A stretch of DNA of 15,720 nucleotides from an uncultured Clostridia bacterium (GCA_947626205.1 CANQRO010000029.1:1-15720), one strand, 5' to 3'. Numbered from the stretch's first letter, positions 1-8,590 are shown. The notes: generated by a model from the sequence alone, not told the origin. A program made the numbers and translations.

Positions 1-522
1 TTTGTATGTTTCAAAATAAGCTCTCGCAATTAAATCTGAACCTGCCTTTGATGCAGAATAAGGACTATTGGAATTAATTGGTGTATTCTCAGTAAAATAC
101 CCTTCTTCACCTAAAGTTCCATATACTTCATCAGTTGATATATGTACAAATTTATTTTTACTTCCTTCACCCCAAACTTGCTTTGCTACTTCTAGCAATG
201 TATGTGTACCTATAATATTAGTTTGAGTAAATATAAATGGATTTTTTATACTGTTATCTACATGTGATTCTGCAGCAAAATGAATAACTCCATTTATATT
301 ATTTTTTTCAAATAATTCTTTTACAAGTTGATAATCACATATATCACCTTTTACAAATGTTATTTTATCTATTACTTTTTTTAAATTGTCCATATTTCCT
401 GCATATGTAAGTTTATCTAGAACAACAACATTATATTCTGGATGTTTATTTACAAAAAATTCTGCAAAGTTAGATCCAATAAACCCTGCTGCACCTGTTA
501 TCAATATATTATTATCACTCAT
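1..522 (-). CDS. rfbB: dTDP-glucose 4,6-dehydratase, N-terminal 174 residues (gene cut by window edge)
   Basis: RfbB converts dTDP-glucose to dTDP-4-keto-6-deoxyglucose in the cytoplasm, the second step of dTDP-L-rhamnose synthesis. I read it from ATG at 522 down to base 1 with no stop; about half of a typical 320-350 residue protein is present. It has the NAD-binding GAAGFIGSN motif (residues 10-18), the catalytic STDEVYG block (129-135) with the Asp-Glu pair at 131-132, and the YSASK motif (Tyr155, Lys159) of extended SDR enzymes. An AAAGGAG ribosome site lies a few bases before the ATG. It is last of the rhamnose genes here, 93 bp after rfbC, and a weak promoter candidate sits in that gap. 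Identification is secure; only the C-terminus is unseen. Confidence 0.95.
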   Translation of the reverse strand, partial: MSDNNILITGAAGFIGSNFAEFFVNKHPEYNVVVLDKLTYAGNMDNLKKVIDKITFVKGDICDYQLVKELFEKNNINGVIHFAAESHVDNSIKNPFIFTQTNIIGTHTLLEVAKQVWGEGSKNKFVHISTDEVYGTLGEEGYFTENTPINSNSPYSASKAGSDLIARAYFETYK

Positions 523-559
523 AATATTTCTCCTTTACTTTTCCTTTAATTCTCCTTAT

Positions 560-590
560 ATTATATCTTTTTCACTCAAATTTAAGGCAA
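560..590 (-). promoter_or_regulatory. possible weak internal promoter before rfbB
   Basis: On the minus strand a perfect TATAAT (560-565) lies 19 nt after TTGCCT (585-590, 4 of 6 consensus bases). It would start transcription about 30 nt ahead of the rfbB start codon. The spacer is long and AT-rich DNA gives TATAAT by chance, so this is only a candidate. The same gap carries three consecutive purine-rich AAGGAG/AAAGGA-like stretches before the rfbB start. Confidence 0.25.
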
Positions 591-615
591 ACTTCATATA
601 TAACAAGTATTTATA

Positions 616-1194
616 TTATAAATCTTTAAATAAATCTGTCTTTTTTAACTCTTCTAATGTTGGCCATTCAGAATCTTTTTCTGATGTTAATAAATCTGTT
701 ATTTTCATATCACCTAAAGGCCAATTAATAGCTACATCTTTATCATTCCAAGCAAGTCCTCCTTCAGCTTCATGATTATATACATCATCACATTTATAAG
801 TAAATTCTGCTTCATTAGATAGAACTAAAAAACCATGTGCAAAGCCCTTTGGAATCATAAACATTCTTTTATTATCTTCAGATAAAATTACACCTTCCCA
901 TTTTCCATAGGTTTTGCTATTAGGTCTTAAATCTACAGCAACATCAAAGACTTCACCTTTAATAACTCTTACTAATTTTGCTTGTGTATTTTCTTTTTGA
1001 AAATGCAATCCTCTTAAAACACCTTTTTTAGATTTAGATTGATTATCTTGCACGAAATCGTAATCTAATCCTAATTCAGAAAATTCATTTTTACTATATG
1101 TTTCCATAAAATATCCTCTATTGTCTCCAAAAACAACAGGTTCAATTATATATACACCCTCAATTGATGTTGCTATTTTTTTAAACTTTCCCAT
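616..1194 (-). CDS. rfbC: dTDP-4-dehydrorhamnose 3,5-epimerase
   Basis: RfbC epimerises C3 and C5 of dTDP-4-keto-6-deoxyglucose to give dTDP-4-keto-L-rhamnose, the third step of L-rhamnose activation, in the cytoplasm. The 192-residue protein has the normal family length and cupin-type motifs: FGDNRGYFMETY (22-33), GVLRGLHFQ (58-66) with the catalytic His64, KGEVFDVAVDLR (79-90), the AHGF segment (119-122), and Tyr133 in the position of the catalytic tyrosine. The ATG at 1194 has AAGGAG (1206-1211) 11 nt upstream. It begins 31 bp after the end of rfbA and is co-transcribed with it. No key residue appears to be missing. Confidence 0.97.
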   Translation of the reverse strand: MGKFKKIATSIEGVYIIEPVVFGDNRGYFMETYSKNEFSELGLDYDFVQDNQSKSKKGVLRGLHFQKENTQAKLVRVIKGEVFDVAVDLRPNSKTYGKWEGVILSEDNKRMFMIPKGFAHGFLVLSNEAEFTYKCDDVYNHEAEGGLAWNDKDVAINWPLGDMKITDLLTSEKDSEWPTLEELKKTDLFKDL

Positions 1195-1225
1195 AATGCT
1201 ATTATCTCCTTATAAATTAATAAAT

Positions 1226-2117
1226 TTATTCTTCACCAATTCTTTCCTCAGCTAAGTCTTTTAGAAACTTGCCATATTCTGTTTTCATAAATGGATCTGC
1301 AAGTAATGATAATTGTTCTTTTGTTATCCACTTTTTCCTATAAGCAATTTCTTCTGGGCAACAAATTTGCATTCCTAATCTTTTCTCTATTGTTTGTACA
1401 AAACTTGCTGTTTCTAGTAATGAATCATGTGTTCCTGTGTCAAACCATGTCATTCCTCTACCCAATCTCTCTACTTTTAATTTTCCACGTTTCATATACT
1501 CTTCATTTATTGAAGTAATTTCTAATTCTCCTCTTTCCGATGGTTTTACATTTTTAGCAATATCACAAACATCACTCGTGTAGAAATATAATCCGAGGAA
1601 CTGCATAATGTGATTTTGGTTTTTTAGGCTTTTCTTCAATAGATACAGCATGTCCATCTTCATTAATTTCAACAACTCCATATGCAGATGGATCTTTTAC
1701 AAAATATCCAAATATTGTAGCTTCATCTTCTCTATCATTTGCATGTTTTAAAGTTTTTACTAAATTACTACCATAAAACATATTATCACCTAAGATCATT
1801 GCGACATTATCTTCTCCAATAAAATCTTTTCCTAAAATAAATGCTTGAGCTAAGCCATTAGGTTTCTCTTGAATCATGTATTCGAAATTCATTCCCCATT
1901 TTGATCCATCACCAAGCAAATTTTCAAAAATACATATATCTCTCGGTGTAGATATAATGAGTATATCTCGAATTTCTGCCTCCATTAATACAGATAGTGG
2001 ATAATATATCATCGGTTTATCATATACTGGCATAATTTGTTTTGAAATAGCAAGTGTTAAAGGATATAACCTTGTGGCACTTCCGCCTGCTAAAATAATT
2101 CCTTTACGATTTTTCAT
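1226..2117 (-). pseudogene. rfbA: glucose-1-phosphate thymidylyltransferase, interrupted by a frameshift near 1595
   Basis: RfbA makes dTDP-glucose from dTTP and glucose-1-phosphate, the entry step to dTDP-L-rhamnose. The gene reads from ATG at 2117 (GAGGT site inside the end of rfbD) through GIILAGGSATRLYPL (6-20), SKQIMPVYDKPM (25-36), EKPNGLAQAF (84-93) and LGDNMFYG (109-116) to residue Pro174. One base too many follows, the frame changes, and a stop comes at 1572. In the other frame the protein resumes at GLYFYTSDV and continues through RGELEIT and GRGMTWFDTG to the stop at 1226. Removing one base (g1595 is the simplest choice) gives YAVPGLYFY and a 296-residue protein, the family's normal size. 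All motifs on both sides are intact, so this is a very recent mutation or a sequencing or assembly error. The nucleotide-binding loop reads GGSATR rather than the usual GGSGTR. Confidence 0.92.
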
Positions 2118-2119
2118 AT

Positions 2120-2962
2120 TTACCTCATTTCTTTGTTCAAGTATCTTTCTAATGCATCCTCATACGTTGGTATTTTAATTCCTGTTTTTAATATTTTTTC
2201 TTTAGATAACTTAGAATTTTTAGGACGTTTCGCAGGTCGTTTAAATTCTTCTGAACTTACTGGTTTTACATTACAATCTATTTTTGCAATTTCATATATC
2301 TTTTTAGTAAAATCATACCATGTAGTATATCCAATATTAGTAGCATGATATATTCCATATGGTATTTCCTTTTCAATAGCTTGATGAATAATTTTAGCAA
2401 GATCTTCTGCATATGTAGGACTTCCATATTGATCATTAACTACATTAACTTCCGCGTTTTCTTTTCCTAAATTTATCATAGTTCTTACGAAATTATTTCC
2501 ATCTCCATATAACCATGCCGTTCTAAATATATAATATTTAAAAGTACTTTCAATAATTGCATTTTCGCCTTCTAACTTTGTAATTCCATATACTGTATCT
2601 GGTGATTTTTCATCCATTTCTGAATAATCTTCATCAACACTTTTTTCTCCTCCAAATACATAATCTGTACTAATATGAATTAAAGTTGCATCCGCTTCAT
2701 TTGCCACAATAGCTAAATTTCTAGGACCTACTGCATTTACTTTTCTTGCCAATTCTTCCTGTTCTTCCGCTTTATCTACTGCTGTATATGCAGCACAATT
2801 TATTATGTATTTTGGTTTTACATCATTTACAAATTTTCTTACATGGTCTATATCAGTAATATCTAATTCTGATACATCAGTTAAAATTAAATCCTCATTC
2901 TTTAATTCATTTCTAACTGCTTTTGCAAGCATTCCATTTGCACCTGTAATTAAAATTTTCAT
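2120..2962 (-). CDS. rfbD: dTDP-4-dehydrorhamnose reductase
   Basis: RfbD reduces dTDP-4-keto-L-rhamnose to dTDP-L-rhamnose with NAD(P)H, the last step of the pathway. The 280-residue protein has the family length. The Rossmann loop is GANGMLAKAV (7-16); the active-site region shows ISTDYVFGG (97-105) and the YGITK pair Tyr125/Lys129; a family-typical DQYGSPTYAEDLA lies at 177-189. The ATG at 2962 follows a strong GGAGGAG site with 8 nt spacing. The stop ends 2 bp before the rfbA start, and the last codons supply the rfbA ribosome site, which implies translational coupling. The order glf-rfbD-rfbA-rfbC-rfbB places all nucleotide-sugar genes at the distal end of the cluster. Confidence 0.96.
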   Translation of the reverse strand: MKILITGANGMLAKAVRNELKNEDLILTDVSELDITDIDHVRKFVNDVKPKYIINCAAYTAVDKAEEQEELARKVNAVGPRNLAIVANEADATLIHISTDYVFGGEKSVDEDYSEMDEKSPDTVYGITKLEGENAIIESTFKYYIFRTAWLYGDGNNFVRTMINLGKENAEVNVVNDQYGSPTYAEDLAKIIHQAIEKEIPYGIYHATNIGYTTWYDFTKKIYEIAKIDCNVKPVSSEEFKRPAKRPKNSKLSKEKILKTGIKIPTYEDALERYLNKEMR

Positions 2963-3076
2963 TTAAATAACTCCTCCAATAAAATTGTTTATATAACTTA
3001 TTATTGATACTGCTATTGATGTGTACTATGTATAATAATTACATTTTTTATTTCCTTTGTTTTACATTTTTTCATT

Positions 3077-4204
3077 TTATAACTCTTCCATTGCACATTT
3101 CAAAGCTTGTTCTATTACTTTGTCCATATCATAATATTTATATTGTCCCAATCTTCCTCCAAAAATAACATTTGGAATTTGTTTAGATAATTCAACATAT
3201 CTTTCATATAAAGCATTGTTTTTTTCATCATTTACAGGATAATACCTTTCCTTTTGGCTTGTCCATGCATCTGGATATTCTCTAGTTATTACTGTTTTAG
3301 TTAAAGCATTCCCTTTTGGTAATTTTCCTAAAGTATTTCCATATTCAAAATGCTTATGTTCTATTATTCTTGTATATGGAATCTCATATTCAGTATAGTT
3401 TACAACCGCATTTCCTTGATAATTTTCCTCATTTAAAATTTCAGTTTCAAATCTTAAACTTCTATATTCTAGCTCTCCAAATTTGTAATTGAAGAATTCA
3501 TCTATTGGTCCAGTAAACAATATTTTATCCGCAATTTCACTTAATTCTTGTTGATGTTCAAAGAAATTATAATTTAATTTTACATCTATTCCGTTTAACA
3601 TTTTCTCTATAATTTGCGTATAACCACCTATCGGTATTCCTTGGTAAACATCATTAAAATAATTATTATCATATGTAAATCTTACAGGTAATCTTTTTAT
3701 AATAAAACTTGGAAGTTCAGTTGCTTTTTTTCCCCATTGTTTTTCTGTATATCCCTTTACCAACTTTTCATAAATCGTTTTTCCTACCAGACTGATTGCC
3801 TGTTCTTCTAAATTTTTAGGTTCGGAAATATTCGCTTCTTTTCTTTCTTTCTCTATTTTCTTATAAGCATCTTCGGGTTTTATTACTCCCCATAGCTTAT
3901 TAAACGTATTCATATTAAATGGCATGTTATACATTTCATCTTTATAAATTGCAATAGGGCAATTTGTATATCTATTGAATTCAGCAAATTGATTTATATA
4001 ATTCCACACTTTTTCATTGCTTGTATGAAATATGTGTGCACCATATTGATGCACATTTATATTTTCTATATTTTTTGTATATATATTTCCGCCTATATGT
4101 GATCTTTTATCTATTACTAAACATTTTTGGTTTCTTTTATTGGCTTCATACGCAAAAACAGACCCAAATAAACCTGCTCCTACAATTAGATAATCATATT
4201 TCAT
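3077..4204 (-). CDS. glf: UDP-galactopyranose mutase
   Basis: Glf is a flavoenzyme that interconverts UDP-galactopyranose and UDP-galactofuranose in the cytoplasm, so its presence predicts galactofuranose in the polysaccharide. The 375-residue length is typical. The FAD-binding motif IVGAGLFGS (7-15) is followed by RSHIGGN (34-40), YGAHIFHT (54-61) and NMPFNMNTF (93-101). EKQWGKK is at 154-160, the RLPVRFTYDN substrate-loop region at 171-180, PIGGYTQIIE at 191-200, and the C-terminal GGRLGQYKYYDMD block starts at 349. The start at 4204 has AGGAG 11 nt upstream, lying inside the 3' end of the flippase gene whose stop is 3 bp away. A 114-bp gap separates it from rfbD, the largest gap between genes in the sugar-nucleotide part. 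Identification is secure. Confidence 0.97.
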   Translation of the reverse strand: MKYDYLIVGAGLFGSVFAYEANKRNQKCLVIDKRSHIGGNIYTKNIENINVHQYGAHIFHTSNEKVWNYINQFAEFNRYTNCPIAIYKDEMYNMPFNMNTFNKLWGVIKPEDAYKKIEKERKEANISEPKNLEEQAISLVGKTIYEKLVKGYTEKQWGKKATELPSFIIKRLPVRFTYDNNYFNDVYQGIPIGGYTQIIEKMLNGIDVKLNYNFFEHQQELSEIADKILFTGPIDEFFNYKFGELEYRSLRFETEILNEENYQGNAVVNYTEYEIPYTRIIEHKHFEYGNTLGKLPKGNALTKTVITREYPDAWTSQKERYYPVNDEKNNALYERYVELSKQIPNVIFGGRLGQYKYYDMDKVIEQALKCAMEEL

Positions 4205-4207
4205 ATA

Positions 4208-5656
4208 TTATACTTCTCCTATTTTTTTAAATTTTTGCTTTATTTTATCTAGCATTGCATATACAAGTTCATCCTTTAATATTAATAAACATACTCCATA
4301 TACAAAAGCTCCTATAGCAACTTGCAAGATTGTAGAATACATATTGTTATGAACTAATTGTCCAATTATTATACATACTACAAACATTATTAGTGAAGAC
4401 AATACATAGTTCTTAGCACTTTTAAATATTTCTTTTATATTAAATTCTTTTCTAACAAAATAAAGTTGAACACAAGTTACTGTTGTTTCAGCTATTACAG
4501 TTCCTATACATGCACCTACAGAAGCAAACCTTCTGATTAATAACATATTAATTATAAAATTAACTATTGCACCTGTTATAACAGAAATTGTAAATTCCTT
4601 TTGTCTTTTTGTTGGTAATAAATATTGTGAACCAATAACATTACTTAAGCCTATAATAAGTATAATAGGGCTAATTACTCCCATTAATAATATAACCTTA
4701 TCATAGTTTGGTCCAAAGAAAACAGGTACAAAATATTTGGAAACACATATTATTCCAAAAATCATAGGAAAAGCTAATAAATATACGTAACTAAACGATC
4801 TTTTCAAATACTCTTTAAGCTGTACTCTATTTCCATTAATATAAGTATTAGCCATTCTAGGAATCATAACAGTTCCTAATGAAGTTACTATTGCTAATAA
4901 TATTTTCATTACTCGTTGGCTTTGTTCATAATATCCTACTTCAGATTTATTAGTAATTATTGTACCAATCATTACTTTATCTAGAACTGTATATATTTGT
5001 ATTGCAATTTGCGGAATAAATAATGCTATCGTTGGTTTTATATGTTGTAATATATTTAATTTTTTAAAATCAACTTTTTTTAAATATTTAGGTAAATAAG
5101 TCCATAACGATATATTACCAATTACTATAGAAAGAACATATATCCATATGTATACATGTAAATCATTTGAAGTTTTTACAAAAATAAAAATAGATATAAC
5201 ACTAATAAATTTTACTATTAAATTTCTTAATACCGTTTTTTTAAACTCTTCTAAGCCTTGAAAAAACCAGCTTATATCTAGACAACTTGCAAACAACTCT
5301 AAAAGCAATATAGTATAATAAATTTGATATTGCTCATTTGTTACAAATGAAAAATAGAATATTATCATAGATATTGCCATAGTTATAAACCTTACTATAG
5401 CAATTTCCCAGAAAGTTCTACTATATTTATTACTATCACCTTGCAAATAAGCTATTTCTCTTTGCCCATACTTTGCTATACCTAAAGATCCAAACAATAT
5501 AAAATATGCTGTAATAGATGTAGTATAGCTAAATATTCCTATGTTTTCAGCTCCTAAAATTCTAGATATATAAGGTGTTGTAATTAAAGGTAAAATTAAT
5601 GATAATATTTCATATGCTAAATTATATATATAATTTTTAGTAATTGATTTTTTCAT
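4208..5656 (-). CDS. wzx: Wzx-type polysaccharide flippase (MATE/MOP superfamily)
   Basis: This integral membrane protein most likely flips the undecaprenyl-pyrophosphate-linked repeat unit across the cytoplasmic membrane for polymerisation by Wzy. It has 482 residues, the usual size, with hydrophobic stretches throughout that fit 12-14 membrane segments. The N-terminus is characteristic of the polysaccharide transporter family: a positively charged start, then LILPLITTPYISRILGAENIG (first 20 residues of the motif from about residue 17), and KYGQREIAY near 62. The central region YYEQSQRVMKI and PRMANTY also fit Wzx proteins. GAGG lies about 5 nt before the ATG. It follows the glycosyltransferase gene by 13 bp and precedes glf by 3 bp, so it is co-expressed with both. 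The specific substrate cannot be told from sequence. Confidence 0.93.
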   Translation of the reverse strand: MKKSITKNYIYNLAYEILSLILPLITTPYISRILGAENIGIFSYTTSITAYFILFGSLGIAKYGQREIAYLQGDSNKYSRTFWEIAIVRFITMAISMIIFYFSFVTNEQYQIYYTILLLELFASCLDISWFFQGLEEFKKTVLRNLIVKFISVISIFIFVKTSNDLHVYIWIYVLSIVIGNISLWTYLPKYLKKVDFKKLNILQHIKPTIALFIPQIAIQIYTVLDKVMIGTIITNKSEVGYYEQSQRVMKILLAIVTSLGTVMIPRMANTYINGNRVQLKEYLKRSFSYVYLLAFPMIFGIICVSKYFVPVFFGPNYDKVILLMGVISPIILIIGLSNVIGSQYLLPTKRQKEFTISVITGAIVNFIINMLLIRRFASVGACIGTVIAETTVTCVQLYFVRKEFNIKEIFKSAKNYVLSSLIMFVVCIIIGQLVHNNMYSTILQVAIGAFVYGVCLLILKDELVYAMLDKIKQKFKKIGEV

Positions 5657-5669
5657 TTCAACCTCTTTA

Positions 5670-6677
5670 TTATACCTCTAACTTAAATATTTTTTGAATA
5701 TCCTCTTCAAACTCTTTTTCTGAATTCATAATAATTTTTTTGTATTCTTCAAAGTGTTTTATTTGTTCTTCATAATGTTCCAAACACAAATTTATTTTAT
5801 CTATTATTTTGCTAATATTTTCATCTATATCATCAAATTTAAAATCATCACTTATAGGAACATCTTCATAATATTTTGCTGATCCTCTTTTAGAAGTAAT
5901 AATACAACAATTGCATATTACTGCTTCTCTTGGAATTCTATCTTTTCCTGGATGATTTCCAAAATCTATGTAAACTTTACTCCTCATAAGTAAATCTTTT
6001 ACTTCATCATTACTTAAATTGATTATAGGAATCCAATTTAAATTTGGAGCACTATTTATAATTTTATTTGTAAATTCAAATCCCTTTTTAGGATTATAAA
6101 GAATATTATTTTCCTTGTCAACAACATTGTGTGAATTTTTGATGAACGTTTCGTTTAAATAATCAGATAAATACTCATAATCTTTAATACCTTTTGCTTT
6201 TAAAAATTCCATAGAATATTTACTTTGACATAAATGATAATCTGCTTTATTAATTATGTTTATTGAATATGACATTCTTCCTTTTATCATACAGTTTATC
6301 GTAGCCAATAAATGATATTTTTTTAGACAATTTATTATACCTACACTATTAAATGCAATATCTACACTTAACCACCATATACATTTCCTTATATTCTTAT
6401 ATTTATTAAGCATCCATAATCTTGATTCTGGTATTATTAATACATTTTTCTTATTATCTTCAATATCTTCTACTTTAATAAATTCAGTAGTATATACATC
6501 AAAGCTACTATCTCTATAATTTGGTTTATTATCCATAGTATCATAATAAGCAATTACAGCATTAACTCCTATTTTTTTTAATTTATTAACTAATTGGTGT
6601 AACAACTCTGGTCCTCCAGACTTTGCATAAGCTGGACATGCTACATATACTTTGGTATCTTTATAAATTGGTATCAT
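5670..6677 (-). CDS. probable GT-B-like glycosyltransferase of a poorly characterised capsule-cluster family
   Basis: I do not recognise a named gene. The 335-residue protein begins YVACPAYAKSGGPELLHQL (11-29), a Gly-Gly-containing N-terminal motif like the first Rossmann domain of GT-B glycosyltransferases. Its second half has VYIDFGNHPGKDRIPREAV (235-253) and CIITSKRGSAKYYEDVPI (258-275), which resembles the nucleotide-sugar-binding C-terminal domain, with Glu251 as a candidate phosphate/ribose ligand. WW at 101-102 is notable. There is no signal peptide or membrane segment, so it should act on the cytoplasmic face. The start at 6677 has only a weak GGGGA site. Location between the SDR enzyme and the flippase fits a late glycosyl transfer step. 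The donor sugar is unknown. Confidence 0.65.
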   Translation of the reverse strand: MIPIYKDTKVYVACPAYAKSGGPELLHQLVNKLKKIGVNAVIAYYDTMDNKPNYRDSSFDVYTTEFIKVEDIEDNKKNVLIIPESRLWMLNKYKNIRKCIWWLSVDIAFNSVGIINCLKKYHLLATINCMIKGRMSYSINIINKADYHLCQSKYSMEFLKAKGIKDYEYLSDYLNETFIKNSHNVVDKENNILYNPKKGFEFTNKIINSAPNLNWIPIINLSNDEVKDLLMRSKVYIDFGNHPGKDRIPREAVICNCCIITSKRGSAKYYEDVPISDDFKFDDIDENISKIIDKINLCLEHYEEQIKHFEEYKKIIMNSEKEFEEDIQKIFKLEV

Positions 6678-6710
6678 TTTTACTTTTCCCCATTCATTTA
6701 TTATATAATT

Positions 6711-7754
6711 TTAATTACGACTCATCTTAAAATATTCTACTGTGTTTCTTATTCCTGTTTCTAATTTGACTAATGGTTTCCATCCCAAAGTTTCTAACTT
6801 ACTTGTATCTAGTGGAACTCTTACAAACTTTACATATTGGTTTTTGTTTTCTTGTATATCGAATCTTACATTTAGACTATACATTTCTTTTATAAGAAAT
6901 GCAAGGTCTTTAATTGAAATTTCTTCAGTTTCGTTGGAGATATTATATATTTCATTTTGATTTTCATCAATTATAACTCTTAATAACGCAGAAATAGTAT
7001 CTGAAACATAGCAAAACGACCTTAAAGCCTCTCCTTTACTTTTTAATATAATATCTTCATTATTAACAGCATTAGAAATAAGATCTGACATAATCCTTCC
7101 ATCATTATTTATTATCATTCCTGGTCCATATGAATGTGCAATTCTTACAATTTTATACTTTATACCATATTGATATGCATAACTTATAATTAAATTTTCT
7201 GCTATTTTTTTGCTCTCTGGATAGCAGGCTCTTAGTTCTGTAAAATCTAATATTCCTACATCTGTTTCAGTTATCTTTTTTATATTATCCTCCATTTTGC
7301 CATATACTTCTCTTGTTGAAGTAAACAATACTTCTGCACCAGTTTTTTTAGATAACTCTAGAACATTAAACGTTCCTATAACATTAGCTTTAATAATTCC
7401 TACAGGATCTGATACTATAGTTTTAGGATTAGCCGAACTAGCCATATGAATAATATAATCTAATTTATCTGAAAAATTAATATAATCACAAACATCTTGG
7501 ACAATTGGAAAAATATCATTTCTATTGGAAAAATTTGTTAAGAACTCCAATCTTTCAATATCTCTTACTAAAGCATATATTTTTATATTTGCATTTTTAT
7601 TATCATTTAAAAACATTAATAAATACATGTAATATGCTGCAATCATTCCACTTGCGCCAGTAATAAGTATAGATTTATTATATAATTTTTCAAAATTAAT
7701 ATCTTGCTTAAAAATATTTTTCATATCACTTTGAACAATATTATTTTTATACAT
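6711..7754 (-). CDS. NAD-dependent epimerase/dehydratase (extended SDR) likely acting on a nucleotide-activated sugar or polyol precursor
   Basis: An extended short-chain dehydrogenase/reductase, 347 residues from the ATG at 7754. Seen in it: the Rossmann motif ITGASGMIA (31-39), FTSTREVYG (144-152), the catalytic pair in YPESK (Tyr178, Lys182), RIAHSYGPGM (204-213), and an RSFCYVSD block; all resemble UDP-glucuronate decarboxylase and dTDP-glucose dehydratase relatives. It directly follows the IspD-like cytidylyltransferase, so it may make or modify the group that is CDP-activated. I chose ATG 7754 because AAAGGA (7766-7771) sits 11 nt upstream and the N-terminus then matches family size. 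The frame is open further to TTG 7877 (AAAGGT nearby), adding 41 residues with a 15-residue tandem repeat; that longer start cannot be excluded. The exact reaction is not known. Confidence 0.85.
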   Translation of the reverse strand: MYKNNIVQSDMKNIFKQDINFEKLYNKSILITGASGMIAAYYMYLLMFLNDNKNANIKIYALVRDIERLEFLTNFSNRNDIFPIVQDVCDYINFSDKLDYIIHMASSANPKTIVSDPVGIIKANVIGTFNVLELSKKTGAEVLFTSTREVYGKMEDNIKKITETDVGILDFTELRACYPESKKIAENLIISYAYQYGIKYKIVRIAHSYGPGMIINNDGRIMSDLISNAVNNEDIILKSKGEALRSFCYVSDTISALLRVIIDENQNEIYNISNETEEISIKDLAFLIKEMYSLNVRFDIQENKNQYVKFVRVPLDTSKLETLGWKPLVKLETGIRNTVEYFKMSRN

Positions 7755-7780
7755 ATTAAAGCAATTCCTTTCTTGTTTAC

Positions 7781-7868
7781 TTCTTAAATAAACAGGTAAC
7801 TTAAACAATAAGCTTGATATACACTTTTTAAATAAAACAAATAACTTAAACAATAAACTTGATATACA
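7781..7868 (-). repeat. 45-bp tandem duplication just upstream of the SDR gene
   Basis: Bases 7797-7823 and 7842-7868 are the same 27-mer with one difference (g7812 versus a7857), 45 bp apart. Similarity extends in lower quality to 7781 and 7826, so this is nearly two copies of a 45-bp unit. In the frame of the downstream SDR gene the unit encodes CISSLLFKL twice. It lies either in the spacer between the cytidylyltransferase and SDR genes or, if TTG 7877 is used, inside the SDR coding region. Confidence 0.9.
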
Positions 7869-7885
7869 AAATTTCAAATTAACCT

Positions 7886-8590
7886 TTATAAATTATTTCT
7901 TCGTTTATAAATAGATTCAGCTAACGCAATATCTTTAGCTGTAGTTATTTTAATGTTATCATAATCTGTTAGCACTATAGATAATGGTTTTCCATAATCT
8001 GACATAAGTGTGCAAGAATCTATTGAATCTGTAATACCATCTTTTTGTGCTTGAATATGTACATTATATATATCTTTTAAGAAAAAGCTTTGTGGTGCCT
8101 TTGCTATAAGCGATTCTTTTCTTTTTATAACAGATTTAATATTATTATCATTATCTATTAAAACCTCTGTTTCTGTAGAATATACACTAGATATAGCACT
8201 ACCTTTTTTCTTTACATTCTCTATATTTGTATCTATTAATTCACTTTCAATAAATGGTCTAACACCATCATGTATTAAAACAATAGAATTTTCGTCATAT
8301 ATTTCCTTAGCACATTTTATTCCATTAAAAATAGACATTTGCCCTGTTTCTCCGCCAGGAACTACTTTTACAACTTTTTTAATATTATAGGTTAATAATA
8401 AATCTTCTAAATATTGTATCCATTCTTCTTTGCAAGCAACTATTATAGCATCTATGTTTTTATTATTTTCAAAAATTTCCAATGTATGTATAATTATTGG
8501 TTTGTCATATATTTCAATAAATTGTTTTGGTTTATCTGTTGGTCCCATTCTTTTTCCAACACCACCAGCAAATATAACTGCAATATTCAT
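7886..8590 (-). CDS. IspD/TarI-like cytidylyltransferase, probably a CDP-polyol (ribitol-type) synthase
   Basis: A nucleotidyltransferase that should join CTP to a phosphorylated polyol or sugar and release pyrophosphate. From ATG 8590 it is 234 residues, the normal size. Motifs: FAGGVGKRM (7-15) with KPKQF (20-24) for CTP binding, LIHDGVRPF in the middle, KAPQSF, a TDSIDSC segment and the C-terminal NIKITTAKDI. These match IspD, TarI and the capsule enzymes that make CDP-ribitol. IspD itself (isoprenoid synthesis) cannot be excluded by motifs alone, but location beside a LicD transferase and an SDR enzyme argues for a polysaccharide role. GGAGG (8600-8604) is 9 nt from the chosen ATG and only 3 nt from ATG 8596. 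The frame runs open to ATG 8689, but that start overlaps the preceding gene and has a poor site. Confidence 0.85.
   Translation of the reverse strand: MNIAVIFAGGVGKRMGPTDKPKQFIEIYDKPIIIHTLEIFENNKNIDAIIVACKEEWIQYLEDLLLTYNIKKVVKVVPGGETGQMSIFNGIKCAKEIYDENSIVLIHDGVRPFIESELIDTNIENVKKKGSAISSVYSTETEVLIDNDNNIKSVIKRKESLIAKAPQSFFLKDIYNVHIQAQKDGITDSIDSCTLMSDYGKPLSIVLTDYDNIKITTAKDIALAESIYKRRNNL

Noticed and set aside
137..186. N-x-T patterns in the GT2 repeat (protein residues 137-186, gene bases 11165-11314) as glycosylation sequons
   Set aside because: The protein is cytoplasmic and the pattern follows from the Asn/Thr-rich repeat itself.
386..775. Plus-strand open frame of 129 codons across rfbB, the gap and rfbC
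   Set aside because: It is antisense to two clearly identified genes, crosses both of them and has no recognisable motif. The other plus-strand open frames are equally shadows of minus-strand genes.
2963..3076. Promoter or terminator in the 114-bp gap between glf and rfbD
   Set aside because: Several TATAAT-like strings but none with an acceptable -35 element at 16-18 nt, and no GC-rich stem with a T-run; nothing convincing beyond the rfbD ribosome site.
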